From Pseudomonas sp. 8Z (lineage in GTDB: Bacteria > Pseudomonadota > Gammaproteobacteria > Pseudomonadales > Pseudomonadaceae): a DNA stretch of 64,000 nt. The notes beneath the pieces were generated by a model. It saw only the letters and a list, made by a program, of their open reading frames with translations. It did no database searches and had not been told where the DNA came from. Both the position numbers and the translations under genes were made by a program. This document shows positions 10,371 to 19,442 of this stretch, one piece after another. How positions within the stretch are numbered: the stretch's first letter is position 1; every line of letters starts with the position of its first letter. The DNA lies in contig NZ_LR733826.1 of NCBI RefSeq assembly GCF_902506535.1, positions 527,079 through 591,078 of the forward strand. The letters are read 5' to 3'.

Positions 10371-11007
10371 CGATCTTCTCCAGGGTCAATTTGTATTTGC
10401 AACCATACAACTCAAAGAATGCAGGATAGCGAAGAGGGTCGCACACACGCATTTGGTCAAACTGGCTTTCGATACTAAGCCGTGGATCGAGTCTACTATC
10501 CTCGGGTTTTCGCCGCGGATAGTAAGTCACCTCACCACATTCATCTTGCTGGGTAGGCACAATCGCAAGCCATTGACTCACAGCAAAATCAATCAACTCG
10601 ATTTCCGCCACGAACAACTGATGATTGATCTCATCCCAGAGCATGTCTTTAGCAATAGGAATTTTGATCTTCTTCCAGATACAGCCCGTATCGACTCTGT
10701 CTTCTGCCTCGATCAGGCTCAGTACGATTTCTTCGGCACCTTCAAGTATTTGCCAAATATGCGGACTCCAGCCCCGCCCATGCGGGAGATCACTGGCATG
10801 CAGAACCAAGCTATGCGAATAGGCTGCTCTGTCGTCAGCAGTAATGATCTCCGAACAAGAAATCAGGAACAGAATATCGCCACCACTGAGCTCTCTCTTG
10901 CTCCTTACCAGCTCAACCGTGGCGCGTGTGCGGTTTGCCTCCATCCAGCGTAGCAAGAACGCATTTACCGGATGGCGTGCATCACTACACAACAGGCTAA
11001 TTTTCAT
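10363..11007 (-). CDS. N-formyltransferase-like enzyme in the PseH position
   Basis: 214-residue protein of the formyltransferase family. The signature HASDLPHGRGWSPHIWQILE (residues 70-89) corresponds to the HASLLPxxRG loop. The spacing from His70 to Asp106 in VDTG equals that of the catalytic His and Asp in methionyl-tRNA formyltransferase. The Asn normally two residues before the His is Val68 here. It lies between pseG and pseI, where PseH, the 4-N-acetyltransferase, would be expected, and no PseH is visible. It probably formylates the 4-amino group that becomes N7 of Pse. I chose the ATG at 11007, which starts the beta-alpha-beta fold; it overlaps pseG by 11 nt. Confidence 0.75.
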   Translation of the reverse strand: MKISLLCSDARHPVNAFLLRWMEANRTRATVELVRSKRELSGGDILFLISCSEIITADDRAAYSHSLVLHASDLPHGRGWSPHIWQILEGAEEIVLSLIEAEDRVDTGCIWKKIKIPIAKDMLWDEINHQLFVAEIELIDFAVSQWLAIVPTQQDECGEVTYYPRRKPEDSRLDPRLSIESQFDQMRVCDPLRYPAFFELYGCKYKLTLEKIDE

Positions 11008-12115
11008 TACAGAATCCAACCGAATATAACTGAGAACCGCTAATTGATGACATCGCATCCAGCACGCGCTCGACGCCTATACCATCGGTAATACGACGGG
11101 CAGCGCTGGAGTGTTCTCTGAGCGCTTCAGAGTTGGACATCAACATGAAAGCCCGCTGTAACTTCGCGCACAAGTCACCATCTGCCTCAATCATTAGAGC
11201 GGCTCTACTTCTGGCAAGCTGCTTGCTGGCTGGCAGTTGGTTTTCGGCCAATACCAATAACAATGTTGGCACACCGAGACAACAGCGTTCCCATGACGTG
11301 GCACCACCGGCCCCGATAGCCAGATCAGCAGCAGCCATGTACTGTGCCATGTTGTTGATGCCGGATAGTACTTCTACAGGCCAAGGACATTGCTTAGCTA
11401 ACTCGCGAACGCTTTGAAAATGAGGTGCTGTAGCCCCTAAAACGACAGTAAACCGAATGCCATCAGCTAATTTGCAACCCTGCAAAGCCTTCAATATTTT
11501 GCTGGTGTAATTATGCTGGTCCACACCGCCTAGCGCGATAAGCACCCTACTCAATAGTCCCTCTTCACGACGTGCCAGCGAATCAGCTCGTACTGCAGCA
11601 AACTCCGCGCGCAGAAGAGCGTAATGAGGGCCCGCCAGGACTGTGCAATCTTGCGGTAACAAGTCCTGATAATCGAGGTGAGAGCGCCCCAGGTTCTGAT
11701 CCAACAGCAGCTCACAACTATGTTGCCTATCTGCAAGATCATCGATTACCAACACACGGCAACCCACAGGGCGCACGCTGACTTCCCATCGATAATCCAG
11801 CGCATAGTGGTCGACCACTAGCCAGTCAGGAGACCAGGATACCAGTAGTCCCTTGCAAGACAATGCATCTTCGGCCTGAGACGCACCCAGCCACTGTGCG
11901 TGCGCCAGTTCGCTATCAAGCTCATTGCCGACAGGCAGAGCATGCACTGCAAAACCATCTTCGCTGATCAGCTTGAGAAGATTGCCCGGATGCTCGCGCG
12001 AGATGAATAGGCAATCGTGCCCGCGCTCACGCAGCGCACGAGCAAGCGTCAAGCAACGCATGATGTGCCCTGTGCCTATTTGCAGTGAAGCGTCTGCGCG
12101 TATAGCAATCCGCAT
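10997..12115 (-). CDS. pseG: UDP-sugar hydrolase of pseudaminic acid synthesis
   Basis: GT-B-fold hydrolase of 372 residues that removes UDP from the 2,4-diamino-6-deoxy-L-altrose nucleotide before PseI acts. Typical features are IRADASLQIGTGHIMRCLTL at the N-terminus, VVDHYALDYRWE, IDDLADRQHSCELLLDQN, and the C-terminal UDP-binding GAGGATSWERCCLGVPTL. The ATG at 12115 has GGTGAG seven bases upstream, which favours it over the GTG codons at 12130 and 12127. The gene follows the SDR gene within 10 nt. Confidence 0.93.
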   Translation of the reverse strand: MRIAIRADASLQIGTGHIMRCLTLARALRERGHDCLFISREHPGNLLKLISEDGFAVHALPVGNELDSELAHAQWLGASQAEDALSCKGLLVSWSPDWLVVDHYALDYRWEVSVRPVGCRVLVIDDLADRQHSCELLLDQNLGRSHLDYQDLLPQDCTVLAGPHYALLRAEFAAVRADSLARREEGLLSRVLIALGGVDQHNYTSKILKALQGCKLADGIRFTVVLGATAPHFQSVRELAKQCPWPVEVLSGINNMAQYMAAADLAIGAGGATSWERCCLGVPTLLLVLAENQLPASKQLARSRAALMIEADGDLCAKLQRAFMLMSNSEALREHSSAARRITDGIGVERVLDAMSSISGSQLYSVGFCNEN

Positions 12116-12123
12116 TTTGCTAC

Positions 12124-12924
12124 TCACCACGACGTCCAGCCGCCATCGACGCTAATGTTGGCGCCATTGACGAACGAAGAAGCAGAAGAAGCCAGAAATA
12201 GTACAGGCCCTTTGATTTCATCTGAGTCCCCTATGCGACCAAGCGGCACCTTTTTAGACAGCGACTCAACGAACGAAGGATTGTCTATCTGCACAGACTT
12301 AGAAGGAAATGGCCCAGGAGAAATACTATTTACACGAATGTTCTCACGGCCAAATTCACAGGCAGCATAACGTGACCACTGAATCAAACCGGCCTTTGCA
12401 GCACCATAGAACGGCGGGTTTACAGATTGCGGAGAGCTGTATACACCATGATCCGGGCTCACCAATCCATACATTGATGCAATATTAATAACACTTGCAT
12501 AACCAGATACTTCTACAGCTTGACGTAAACAAGGTAACGCGTGACGCAACATATTGTGCGCTGCAACCAATGTAACTTCGTAGCTTTTGATATAAGAGCG
12601 CGAATCGGAAATTTCGATCGTGCCCCCACCCCCGGCATAAGCATTGTTGACCAACACATTCAGTTCGAGCCCAGCATTTTGCTCAAAAAAGCTTTTAACG
12701 GCCTCTTCATCGGCAACATCAAAAACTGCCGGAGACGCTGAAAAGCCAGAGCGACGAATACTTTCTACCAGTGCCTCACTACGAGAGCGAGAACGAGAAT
12801 TGACCAGCACCATCGCCCCTGCTTCAGCCAAAGCAAAAGCCATCGCCGAGCCAAGATAGCCCGTAGCACCAGTTACCAATGCGGTTTTACCACGAAGAGA
12901 AAATATATCGACACCCAGACTCAT
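12124..12924 (-). CDS. Short-chain dehydrogenase, PtmA-like
   Basis: Classical SDR of 266 residues with TGxxxGxG as TGATGYLG, NNAYAG, an active-site Ser (INIASMYG) and YGAAKAG, and the C-terminal DGGWTSW. Similar SDRs called PtmA occur in Campylobacter flagellin-glycan (legionaminic acid) clusters. The exact substrate here is unknown. It is coupled by ATGA to the cytidylyltransferase/aldo-keto reductase fusion gene, so the two redox enzymes may act in one branch that adjusts the nonulosonic acid or its precursor. Confidence 0.82.
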   Translation of the reverse strand: MSLGVDIFSLRGKTALVTGATGYLGSAMAFALAEAGAMVLVNSRSRSRSEALVESIRRSGFSASPAVFDVADEEAVKSFFEQNAGLELNVLVNNAYAGGGGTIEISDSRSYIKSYEVTLVAAHNMLRHALPCLRQAVEVSGYASVINIASMYGLVSPDHGVYSSPQSVNPPFYGAAKAGLIQWSRYAACEFGRENIRVNSISPGPFPSKSVQIDNPSFVESLSKKVPLGRIGDSDEIKGPVLFLASSASSFVNGANISVDGGWTSW

Positions 12925-14552
12925 CTGTGACTGCTCCAGCGGGCTGGGTTTAAGCTGCTCTCAGACAATACGGGCCGTTCCCTGTCTATCACTCGAACTT
13001 GTTCAGCCGTCAAACCTTGCAAACCAAACAGTTCAATATTTGATTCCAGTTGTTCAATCGTCTCCACACCTACAACAACTCCGTCAACCCAATCAAGAGA
13101 GCTGAGGTATCCAACACACAAATCTGCAACACTGCGTCGCCCTAATTTGCTGGCAGTGTCATTCAGCCATTCAATACAGTCGAGTGCTTTGTCTACATTC
13201 GCAGCATGCCATACCGCAACTTCTTGACTAAGAAGAACCCCTTGCAAATAAGCGCTCCGAACATGAACATTCAAGCGTCTCGATAATTTTGTCTCTCGGA
13301 TTTTAGGAACAGCATCTTTCCAGCGCCAGTCGAAAATATTCATTGGCAACTGAATATGGGACACACTCTCGCTCGCAAGAGCATCCATTAACTCATTTGG
13401 CGACTGAACCGAGACACCCAATTCGCCAATAAAACCAAGCGCTTTAAGCTCAAGCAATCGACGCCACACAGCGCCACCCCATGCATAAAGGTGGCTAGCC
13501 CGATGCAGCATGAGTACATCAATTCTTTGCTGCCTTAAATTTGCACGTGATAAATGAACGCTTGCATCAACAAAAGCATTTACAACATGATCCAGAGCAT
13601 CTGCCGGGCAATCATCCAAAGGCGAAAGTTTCGTAATAACTTGTGCACGCCCTTGCCAACCATTCTGCAAAGACTGAGCAACGACCCTCTCCGACTCGCC
13701 ATATGCACGAGCCGTATCTATCAGAGAAACTCCATTAGAGATCGCAAGCTTTACAATTTCACCGCTCACCGCCGAACTAGGGCGCCCTGTATTGTTGGCA
13801 ATCCCATAATCTAAGCCTAGCTGCGCAGTACCCAGAACGAATTTACTAGCAGGGCTCTTTGCAATCGGCTGATAGCGCTTTCCATCAAGGCGCGCTATCA
13901 ACTCAAACACTGATACCGACAGAGGGTCTTCAATCCCAGAAAAAACGTCTTGAACGACCAGGTAATCATCTAAACAGTCAATGGTACAACGGTAGTTGCC
14001 CTTCAACATTGATGAATACTTTTCGAAAACCCTACGACCATAGGTTCTTGCAACATACGGCGTAACATGCTCAATATCGTAAGGGGCATCAGTATTAGCC
14101 CAAGCCTCTCGCAAGTGCTTCAGATAAGTCACCTCAGCACTGACGCCATAAGGAAGCCCTGACAAAACGCCATTACAGGACATATATGCTGCACCCGTGG
14201 ACAGAAAATCTTCTTCTATCTCATCCAATAGTGCACCATCTGGAAATACATTATCCCCAGTCAAACGAAAAACAACGGTGTCGTCAGTGTATACAGTCAG
14301 GGCTTCAACGACGCGACTAAGCGTATTATTCAAACTCCCCCTAAAACATTTTACGCCATAAGCCAAGGCGACATCAGCCAGCTTGTCGTCGCTCCATTCA
14401 TCAGATGTAGCAATGACGACATCACGACCAGTGTTCGCCGCTCTTTTAGCTGCAAGTATGGCAACTGGAATCCCGTTGATAGGGAGTAGAGCCTTTCCAG
14501 GAAGCCGAGACGAAGATGTTCTCGCCTGAAGAACAGCTACACTTTTCAACAA
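12921..14552 (-). CDS. Cytidylyltransferase (PseF-like) fused to aldo/keto reductase
   Basis: Two enzymes in one 543-residue chain. Residues 1 to about 225 form an SpsF/PseF-type cytidylyltransferase (QARTSSSRLPGKAL, then RLTGDNVFPD), which should activate Pse as CMP-Pse; no other CMP-sugar synthase is present. Residues about 235-543 are an aldo/keto reductase starting FVLGTAQLGLDYGIA. Its tetrad is intact: Asp279 and Tyr284 in DTARAYGESE, Lys308 in VITKLS, His350 in VLMLHRAS. The start is TTG (14552 or 14549) inside the pseC stop region, with GAGGTG just before. The reductase substrate is unknown. Confidence 0.85.
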   Translation of the reverse strand: MLKSVAVLQARTSSSRLPGKALLPINGIPVAILAAKRAANTGRDVVIATSDEWSDDKLADVALAYGVKCFRGSLNNTLSRVVEALTVYTDDTVVFRLTGDNVFPDGALLDEIEEDFLSTGAAYMSCNGVLSGLPYGVSAEVTYLKHLREAWANTDAPYDIEHVTPYVARTYGRRVFEKYSSMLKGNYRCTIDCLDDYLVVQDVFSGIEDPLSVSVFELIARLDGKRYQPIAKSPASKFVLGTAQLGLDYGIANNTGRPSSAVSGEIVKLAISNGVSLIDTARAYGESERVVAQSLQNGWQGRAQVITKLSPLDDCPADALDHVVNAFVDASVHLSRANLRQQRIDVLMLHRASHLYAWGGAVWRRLLELKALGFIGELGVSVQSPNELMDALASESVSHIQLPMNIFDWRWKDAVPKIRETKLSRRLNVHVRSAYLQGVLLSQEVAVWHAANVDKALDCIEWLNDTASKLGRRSVADLCVGYLSSLDWVDGVVVGVETIEQLESNIELFGLQGLTAEQVRVIDRERPVLSESSLNPARWSSHR

Positions 14553-15703
14553 AGCACCTCGCGCAACACCTCAATAACTCGATCCTGCTGGGCATAAGTC
14601 ATGGTCTGAAACATCGGCAAACTGATGGCTTCGGCGTAATAACGCTCAGCCTCGGGGAAATCCCCAAGCATGAAACCCATGCGCTGATAGTAAGGCTGGG
14701 TGTGTACAGGGATGTAGTGCAGGTTCACGCCAATACCCTGCTCACGCATCGACTCAAAGACCTGACGATGGCTTTTACCGATCTGCACCAGCTTCAGGCG
14801 CACGACGTATAGGTGCAGGCCGGAGTAGCTGTCGGGATGCTGCCAGGGCGTTGTCACTGGCAATGCCGCCAATAGTTGGTCATAGCGGGCGGCCAACTCA
14901 TGGCGACGCGCCACGAATTGATCGAGACGCTGCAACTGACTGAATCCGAGCGCGGCCTGCAATTCGGTCATGCGGTAGTTGAAGCCCAGGTCGATCTGCT
15001 GGTAATACCAGGGACCATCGGCAGCGTGGGTCATTTGCTTCAGGTCACGGGTGATACCGTGACTGCGTAGCAAAGCCATTTTTTCTGCCAGCTCGGCGCT
15101 ATTGGTAAGAGCCATCCCCCCCTCTGCGGTGGTAATGATCTTCACTGGATGAAAGCTGAACACAGTGATATCGCTGTGACGACAGTTGCCGATGAATTCA
15201 CCCTGGTACTTGCCACCAATAGCATGGGAGGCATCTTCGATGACCTTAAATCCATAGCGCTTGGCCAGTACCGAAATAGCTTGCATGTCACAAGGCTGGC
15301 CACAGAGATGCACGGCAACGAGCACCTTGGGCAAGGTTCCCTCGCGCTCGGCCACCTGCAACTTGCGCTCAAGAGCTTCGGGACAGAGGTTATAGGTACG
15401 CGGGTCAATATCGACGAAATCCACCTGCGCCCCACAGTACAGCGCGCAGTTGGCAGAAGCCACGAAAGTGATAGGTGATGTCCACAGGCGGTCGCCTTCT
15501 CCCAAACCCAAAGCTAGGCAGGCGATATGCAGTGCCGAAGTGGCGCTGTTGACCGCCAACGCATGCGCTGCTCCGACATGGCGCGCAACACTTTGCTCGA
15601 AGCGAGGCACCATCGGGCCTTGGGTGAGAAAATCAGACTGCAGAACCTCGACAACCGCATCAATGTCAGCTTGCGTAATGTCCTGGCGACCATAGGGGAT
15701 CAC
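14546..15703 (-). CDS. pseC: UDP-4-amino-4,6-dideoxy-N-acetyl-L-altrosamine transaminase
   Basis: PLP-dependent DegT/DnrJ/EryC1 aminotransferase of 385 residues, second step of pseudaminic acid synthesis. Visible blocks are YGRQDITQADIDAVVEVL at the N-terminus, SATSALHIA for the phosphate pocket, VIEDASHAIGGKY, and the PLP lysine in SFHPVKIITTAEGGM. The DFLTQGP stretch near residue 30 is typical of PseC. Three bases separate it from pseB, and its stop overlaps the fusion gene start. Confidence 0.94.
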   Translation of the reverse strand: MIPYGRQDITQADIDAVVEVLQSDFLTQGPMVPRFEQSVARHVGAAHALAVNSATSALHIACLALGLGEGDRLWTSPITFVASANCALYCGAQVDFVDIDPRTYNLCPEALERKLQVAEREGTLPKVLVAVHLCGQPCDMQAISVLAKRYGFKVIEDASHAIGGKYQGEFIGNCRHSDITVFSFHPVKIITTAEGGMALTNSAELAEKMALLRSHGITRDLKQMTHAADGPWYYQQIDLGFNYRMTELQAALGFSQLQRLDQFVARRHELAARYDQLLAALPVTTPWQHPDSYSGLHLYVVRLKLVQIGKSHRQVFESMREQGIGVNLHYIPVHTQPYYQRMGFMLGDFPEAERYYAEAISLPMFQTMTYAQQDRVIEVLREVLC

Positions 15704-15706
15704 GAC

Positions 15707-16705
15707 TCAGATACTCCCGATTTTTTCGCGGTTTTGTTCGATCCAGGCGCAAAGCGCCTCGTCACTCATCCATTCTGCATTGTTGTCACTGGAGTACACG
15801 AAGCCTTCTGGCACTTTCTTCCCATCCTTTATGCGCTTGGGGCAGTTCGCCCAGTCATGAATCACCGGAAGAATTTTGAAGTGTTCAGGATACTCGTAGG
15901 TCGTATAGGAATCTTCAGCACTGATCATCTGCTCGTGCAGTTTTTCACCCGGACGAATGCCAACGATCTTCTGCGATGCTTCGGGAGCAACGACACGGGC
16001 CAGGTCAGTCACTTTCATGGAGGGGATCTTTTTCACATAGATCTCACCGCCTTCCATATCATCGAACGCGTGCCAAACCAACTCGACGCCCTCTTCCAAG
16101 GAGATCATGAAGCGCGTCATGCGCTCGTCAGTAATTGGTAGTTCGCCTTTGTCCTTGATCGACATGAAGAACGGAATCACTGAGCCACGTGACCCCATGA
16201 CATTGCCGTAACGCACGACAGCCATGCGGGTGTCATGCCCACCGGCATAGGAGTTACCGGAGACGAAGAGTTTGTCGGAGGCGAGTTTGGTAGCGCCGTA
16301 GAGGTTGATCGGGCTACTGGCCTTATCGGTGGACAGTGCAACAACGCGCTTGACGCCCTTATCGATGCAAGCATCAATCAGGTTCATGGCGCCGTTGATG
16401 TTGGTTTTGATGCACTCGAACGGGTTGTATTCAGCGGTCGGTACAATCTTGGTGGCGGCGGCATGTACCACGTAATCCACGCCATCGAGAGCACGGTATA
16501 GGCGATCCTTGTCACGTACGTCACCGATGAAGAAACGAACGCGTGGATCACCCTCGAACTTCTTGGCCATATCCCACTGTTTCATCTCATCACGGGAGAA
16601 GATGATGATTTTTTTGGGGTTGTACTTGGCGAGCGTCATAGGGACAAAAGTATTGCCGAACGAACCAGTCCCACCAGTAATAAGGATAGTTTTATTACTC
16701 AGCAC
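15707..16705 (-). CDS. pseB: UDP-GlcNAc 4,6-dehydratase (inverting)
   Basis: First enzyme of the pseudaminic acid pathway, a soluble dehydratase of 332 residues that also inverts C5. It shows TGGTGSFGNTFVPM, FSRDEMKQWDM, GDVRDKDRL, and the catalytic segment STDKASSPINLYGATKL with Tyr and Lys; the membrane domain of WbpM is absent. The GTG at 16705 is preferred, giving MLSNKTILITGG with GAGG nine bases upstream; the in-frame TTG at 16720 would lie on that ribosome site. It overlaps the acyltransferase gene by 11 nt. Confidence 0.94.
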   Translation of the reverse strand: MLSNKTILITGGTGSFGNTFVPMTLAKYNPKKIIIFSRDEMKQWDMAKKFEGDPRVRFFIGDVRDKDRLYRALDGVDYVVHAAATKIVPTAEYNPFECIKTNINGAMNLIDACIDKGVKRVVALSTDKASSPINLYGATKLASDKLFVSGNSYAGGHDTRMAVVRYGNVMGSRGSVIPFFMSIKDKGELPITDERMTRFMISLEEGVELVWHAFDDMEGGEIYVKKIPSMKVTDLARVVAPEASQKIVGIRPGEKLHEQMISAEDSYTTYEYPEHFKILPVIHDWANCPKRIKDGKKVPEGFVYSSDNNAEWMSDEALCAWIEQNREKIGSI

Positions 16706-17327
16706 AATTTTTTTCCTCAAAGCCTAAACGATAATCCAATATTTTTGCAGGCACACCTGCAACAACAGCCCCTTCAGGCACATTTTTTGTTACTACGGCA
16801 TTAGCACCAATAATGGCATGAGCACCAACTTGCACTCCTGGCATCAACACGGCATTAACACCAATCCAAACATCATCCCCAATCAAAATAGGCCGATTAT
16901 AGAGCCGCAAAAATTCATCCCGAGGCAACGCACCCTCTTGCTCTCGAATTGGCATCCCTGGAAACCGATCATGAACATGAGAGGTAGAAGAAATAAACAC
17001 ATTAGGCGCCAATAAACACCCCTCTCCTAGACCCACCTGCCCATTGATGGTCACATTCCGCTGCAATGTCGTACCGCGCCCAATACGAACTTCGCTAATT
17101 GCTGAAATTTCCACACCATCATTGAGCCAACAGCCTGAGCTCAAGCGGATGTTACCAAAGCTACTATCCAATGCCGCCCGTCGAACAGAACAACCAGCCT
17201 CAATGGTAAGCGCGTTTCCTTTCATTCGAGCAAATGGATGGCAACGATAGCCTCGAAATAGGCCGGCTCCACATACCCAGACAGCGTAAAATCGCATCCA
17301 TATCACATCCCAAAGACGCCTAAGCAA
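16695..17327 (-). CDS. Hexapeptide-repeat O-acetyltransferase (WbbJ-like)
   Basis: 210-residue left-handed beta-helix acyltransferase. Repeats run from about residue 60 to 195. Motifs GDDVWIGVNAVLMPGVQVG and AIIGANAVVTKNVPEGAVVAGVPAK are the usual acetyl-CoA site, and ISSTSHVHD supplies the catalytic His. It probably O-acetylates an O-unit sugar. The start is a TTG at 17327 overlapping the upstream stop, with GGAGG seven bases before it. The acceptor is unknown. Confidence 0.88.
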   Translation of the reverse strand: MLRRLWDVIWMRFYAVWVCGAGLFRGYRCHPFARMKGNALTIEAGCSVRRAALDSSFGNIRLSSGCWLNDGVEISAISEVRIGRGTTLQRNVTINGQVGLGEGCLLAPNVFISSTSHVHDRFPGMPIREQEGALPRDEFLRLYNRPILIGDDVWIGVNAVLMPGVQVGAHAIIGANAVVTKNVPEGAVVAGVPAKILDYRLGFEEKNCAE

Positions 17328-18483
17328 AGGACACCCTCCAAGAAACCAGCGCCAACACCGCAGTGAAAAATATCATTCCACTCACCATTGAAACAACGAA
17401 AGGTACAAAACCCGAAGAATACGAAATAACAGAAAGAATCGCATACACAAACAGGCCAACGAACTGAATCCAAGCCAATAACTTTTTCTTGTGCATCACG
17501 ATAAGAAAACTAGAAAAAAACTCCGCCGCCCTACAGGACACGCCTAAAACAAACAAGACAACCACTATAATATCCACGCTAACCCAAGAAGCAGAGAACC
17601 AACTAAAAAACAGAACATACGCTGCGCACGCCATTAGCAGCAAGGCAATTAAAAACACGCCACCTGAGACCTTCAGCAAATAAGCAAACGCATCACGCGG
17701 CGATTCTTTACAACGTACTGCAAGCAAGGTTATCACTTTAGTGTTTACTATTTGCTGAATTGCCAGAGCACCGACCATCAGCAGAGAAAGGTAAGAGTAT
17801 GCCGAAAAAACCACCGCCGGTAAAAAAAACGAAGCACACAGACGATCAACATACTGACCCAGCCCACCTAGGAGACTAACGGGAATAAAACTAAAGCAAC
17901 GTCGCACATAGTCAACATCAGGAAGCCTAAAGTTCAAGACCCAGTTAACGACCGTGGTGCCACAAGCAAAAAAACCAAGAACAACCTCAGCCAAAATTGA
18001 AAACCAAGCAGACCCCGTCAAGTAAGCGGCAGCCAGCCCACCAAACAACAATAACAAGTTACGCAAGAACACCGCGCGCGCATAACCAAGAAAGTCCCCG
18101 TCGCTTTTCCGCGCCACAACATCCAAGGTAAACAAAAACATGACCAAAACCTGGACCTGCGTGAGCAAAGTCAGGCTAAAGTCCCAAAGCAAAGATCCCG
18201 CAATTACACTTGGGAGACTTAATAACAACCAAAAAGCGAACCCAACCGTTCGCCCCTGCGCAACGAATAAAAAGCGCTGCGCTAGCTCCATTGAGGGAAG
18301 CTCAGAATGAGCCCTCAGAATTACGCCACTGCCGACAAGCAGCCCGCCAACTCCCAAAGCCAGTAAATAATATCCAATCGCCGCATACTCTATCTCACCA
18401 AGCACATGTGCATATAAAAATCCTTTCAGCGCAGCAACCCCGACACCTGCAGCGGCAAAAATTAGATAAGACCACTCACGCAT
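17320..18483 (-). CDS. wzx: O-unit flippase candidate (Wzx-like)
   Basis: Polytopic membrane protein of 387 residues with about eleven or twelve hydrophobic helices spread evenly and few large loops. It is weakly similar in layout to oligosaccharide flippases (MATE/MVF superfamily), for example SFIPVSLLGGLGQYVDRL near residue 205, where flippases have a conserved helix start. The ATG at 18483 begins MREWSYLIF; the frame extends to 18519 but lies inside the upstream gene. The DNA is more AT-rich than the flanks. It is the only flippase candidate in the locus, so the call depends on context. Confidence 0.72.
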   Translation of the reverse strand: MREWSYLIFAAAGVGVAALKGFLYAHVLGEIEYAAIGYYLLALGVGGLLVGSGVILRAHSELPSMELAQRFLFVAQGRTVGFAFWLLLSLPSVIAGSLLWDFSLTLLTQVQVLVMFLFTLDVVARKSDGDFLGYARAVFLRNLLLLFGGLAAAYLTGSAWFSILAEVVLGFFACGTTVVNWVLNFRLPDVDYVRRCFSFIPVSLLGGLGQYVDRLCASFFLPAVVFSAYSYLSLLMVGALAIQQIVNTKVITLLAVRCKESPRDAFAYLLKVSGGVFLIALLLMACAAYVLFFSWFSASWVSVDIIVVVLFVLGVSCRAAEFFSSFLIVMHKKKLLAWIQFVGLFVYAILSVISYSSGFVPFVVSMVSGMIFFTAVLALVSWRVSFA

Positions 18484-19372
18484 TTTGAAGCACAATACGC
18501 TGGCGAGAAGGATCCACAACGCAACTCATTTCTGGATAGGTATTAATCGAAAACTCAAACTGCAGCAGCAATCGCGGGCGACGCAATGGTGTCACGCCTT
18601 TATGCAATGTTATGGTGTCTTCAATCAAGCAGGATCCCGCCCCCCCGCACACCTCGACAATATTATTTTCACCGTAGGCCGCAAGGACCTCTTCATCAGT
18701 AAAGCGCTTAGCCTTGAACACGCTATTTTTATAGCGTATATCGTGATTAGATGTCCTTACATACACATGAGGCCCACTTTCACTATCCACGTCCGTAAGA
18801 TAAAAAAAGAACTTCACGAACTTGATATCGTCCAAATCATAGTGAAATACATGAGCGTGCTTTGACCGATCCTCAGGACTTGCATCCACAGGAAATGTCC
18901 ACCACATATTAGCACTCATCAATTTCGGAGTAGCCCCCAAGTAGGCCGCCGCAAGATCCAGAATAAAGTCATCGCGAGACAACTGCTTCACCACCGGATC
19001 ATCCTGAATATTCAAATACTGAGCCAACAAAAGGCGCTTACCCAAATGCGCCTCCATCGCACACAAGTCCTTCAAATAAAACCCCAGCTCTGGGTTTCTA
19101 TCTGCAAAACACGGCAAGCGATCAGCAAGCCGTCTTAAATAAGCAACTTTATCAACAGAAAGAGAGGGGCCCAGCGTCGCACCATCAGAGCGAAGACGAC
19201 TCAGATAATACTCACTCTCAAGCGCCCCGCTCAACACAGTCTGAGATGGTTTAAGAGATTTTCGGTAAGCTTGAACTTTACCAAGATTTTTTAACCATAT
19301 TAAACGCCACAGAAAGTCCCTAACGACCTTGCGCTTCAGGAGCCCTCGCATCATTCGATATTTTGAAATCAT
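18476..19372 (-). CDS. Phytanoyl-CoA dioxygenase-like 2OG-Fe(II) oxygenase
   Basis: 298-residue protein with the iron-binding pattern of the PhyH family: His177 and Asp179 in HVFHYDLDD, and His257 in TLHKGVTPL. A downstream Arg (RRPRLLLQFEF) would bind 2-oxoglutarate. The first 40 residues are basic with a short hydrophobic stretch (FLWRLIWLKNL). Such oxygenases appear in some surface-polysaccharide loci, where they may hydroxylate an acyl group or sugar. Position between wzz and wzx supports an O-antigen role, but the substrate cannot be told. It overlaps wzx by 8 nt. Confidence 0.75.
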   Translation of the reverse strand: MISKYRMMRGLLKRKVVRDFLWRLIWLKNLGKVQAYRKSLKPSQTVLSGALESEYYLSRLRSDGATLGPSLSVDKVAYLRRLADRLPCFADRNPELGFYLKDLCAMEAHLGKRLLLAQYLNIQDDPVVKQLSRDDFILDLAAAYLGATPKLMSANMWWTFPVDASPEDRSKHAHVFHYDLDDIKFVKFFFYLTDVDSESGPHVYVRTSNHDIRYKNSVFKAKRFTDEEVLAAYGENNIVEVCGGAGSCLIEDTITLHKGVTPLRRPRLLLQFEFSINTYPEMSCVVDPSRQRIVLQNA

Positions 19373-19442
19373 ACCCCGCCCTCAAAGATGTGAAGCCACG
19401 AGGAGACGATACCCCTCTCTCAAAATACAGAGATGCTACAAG

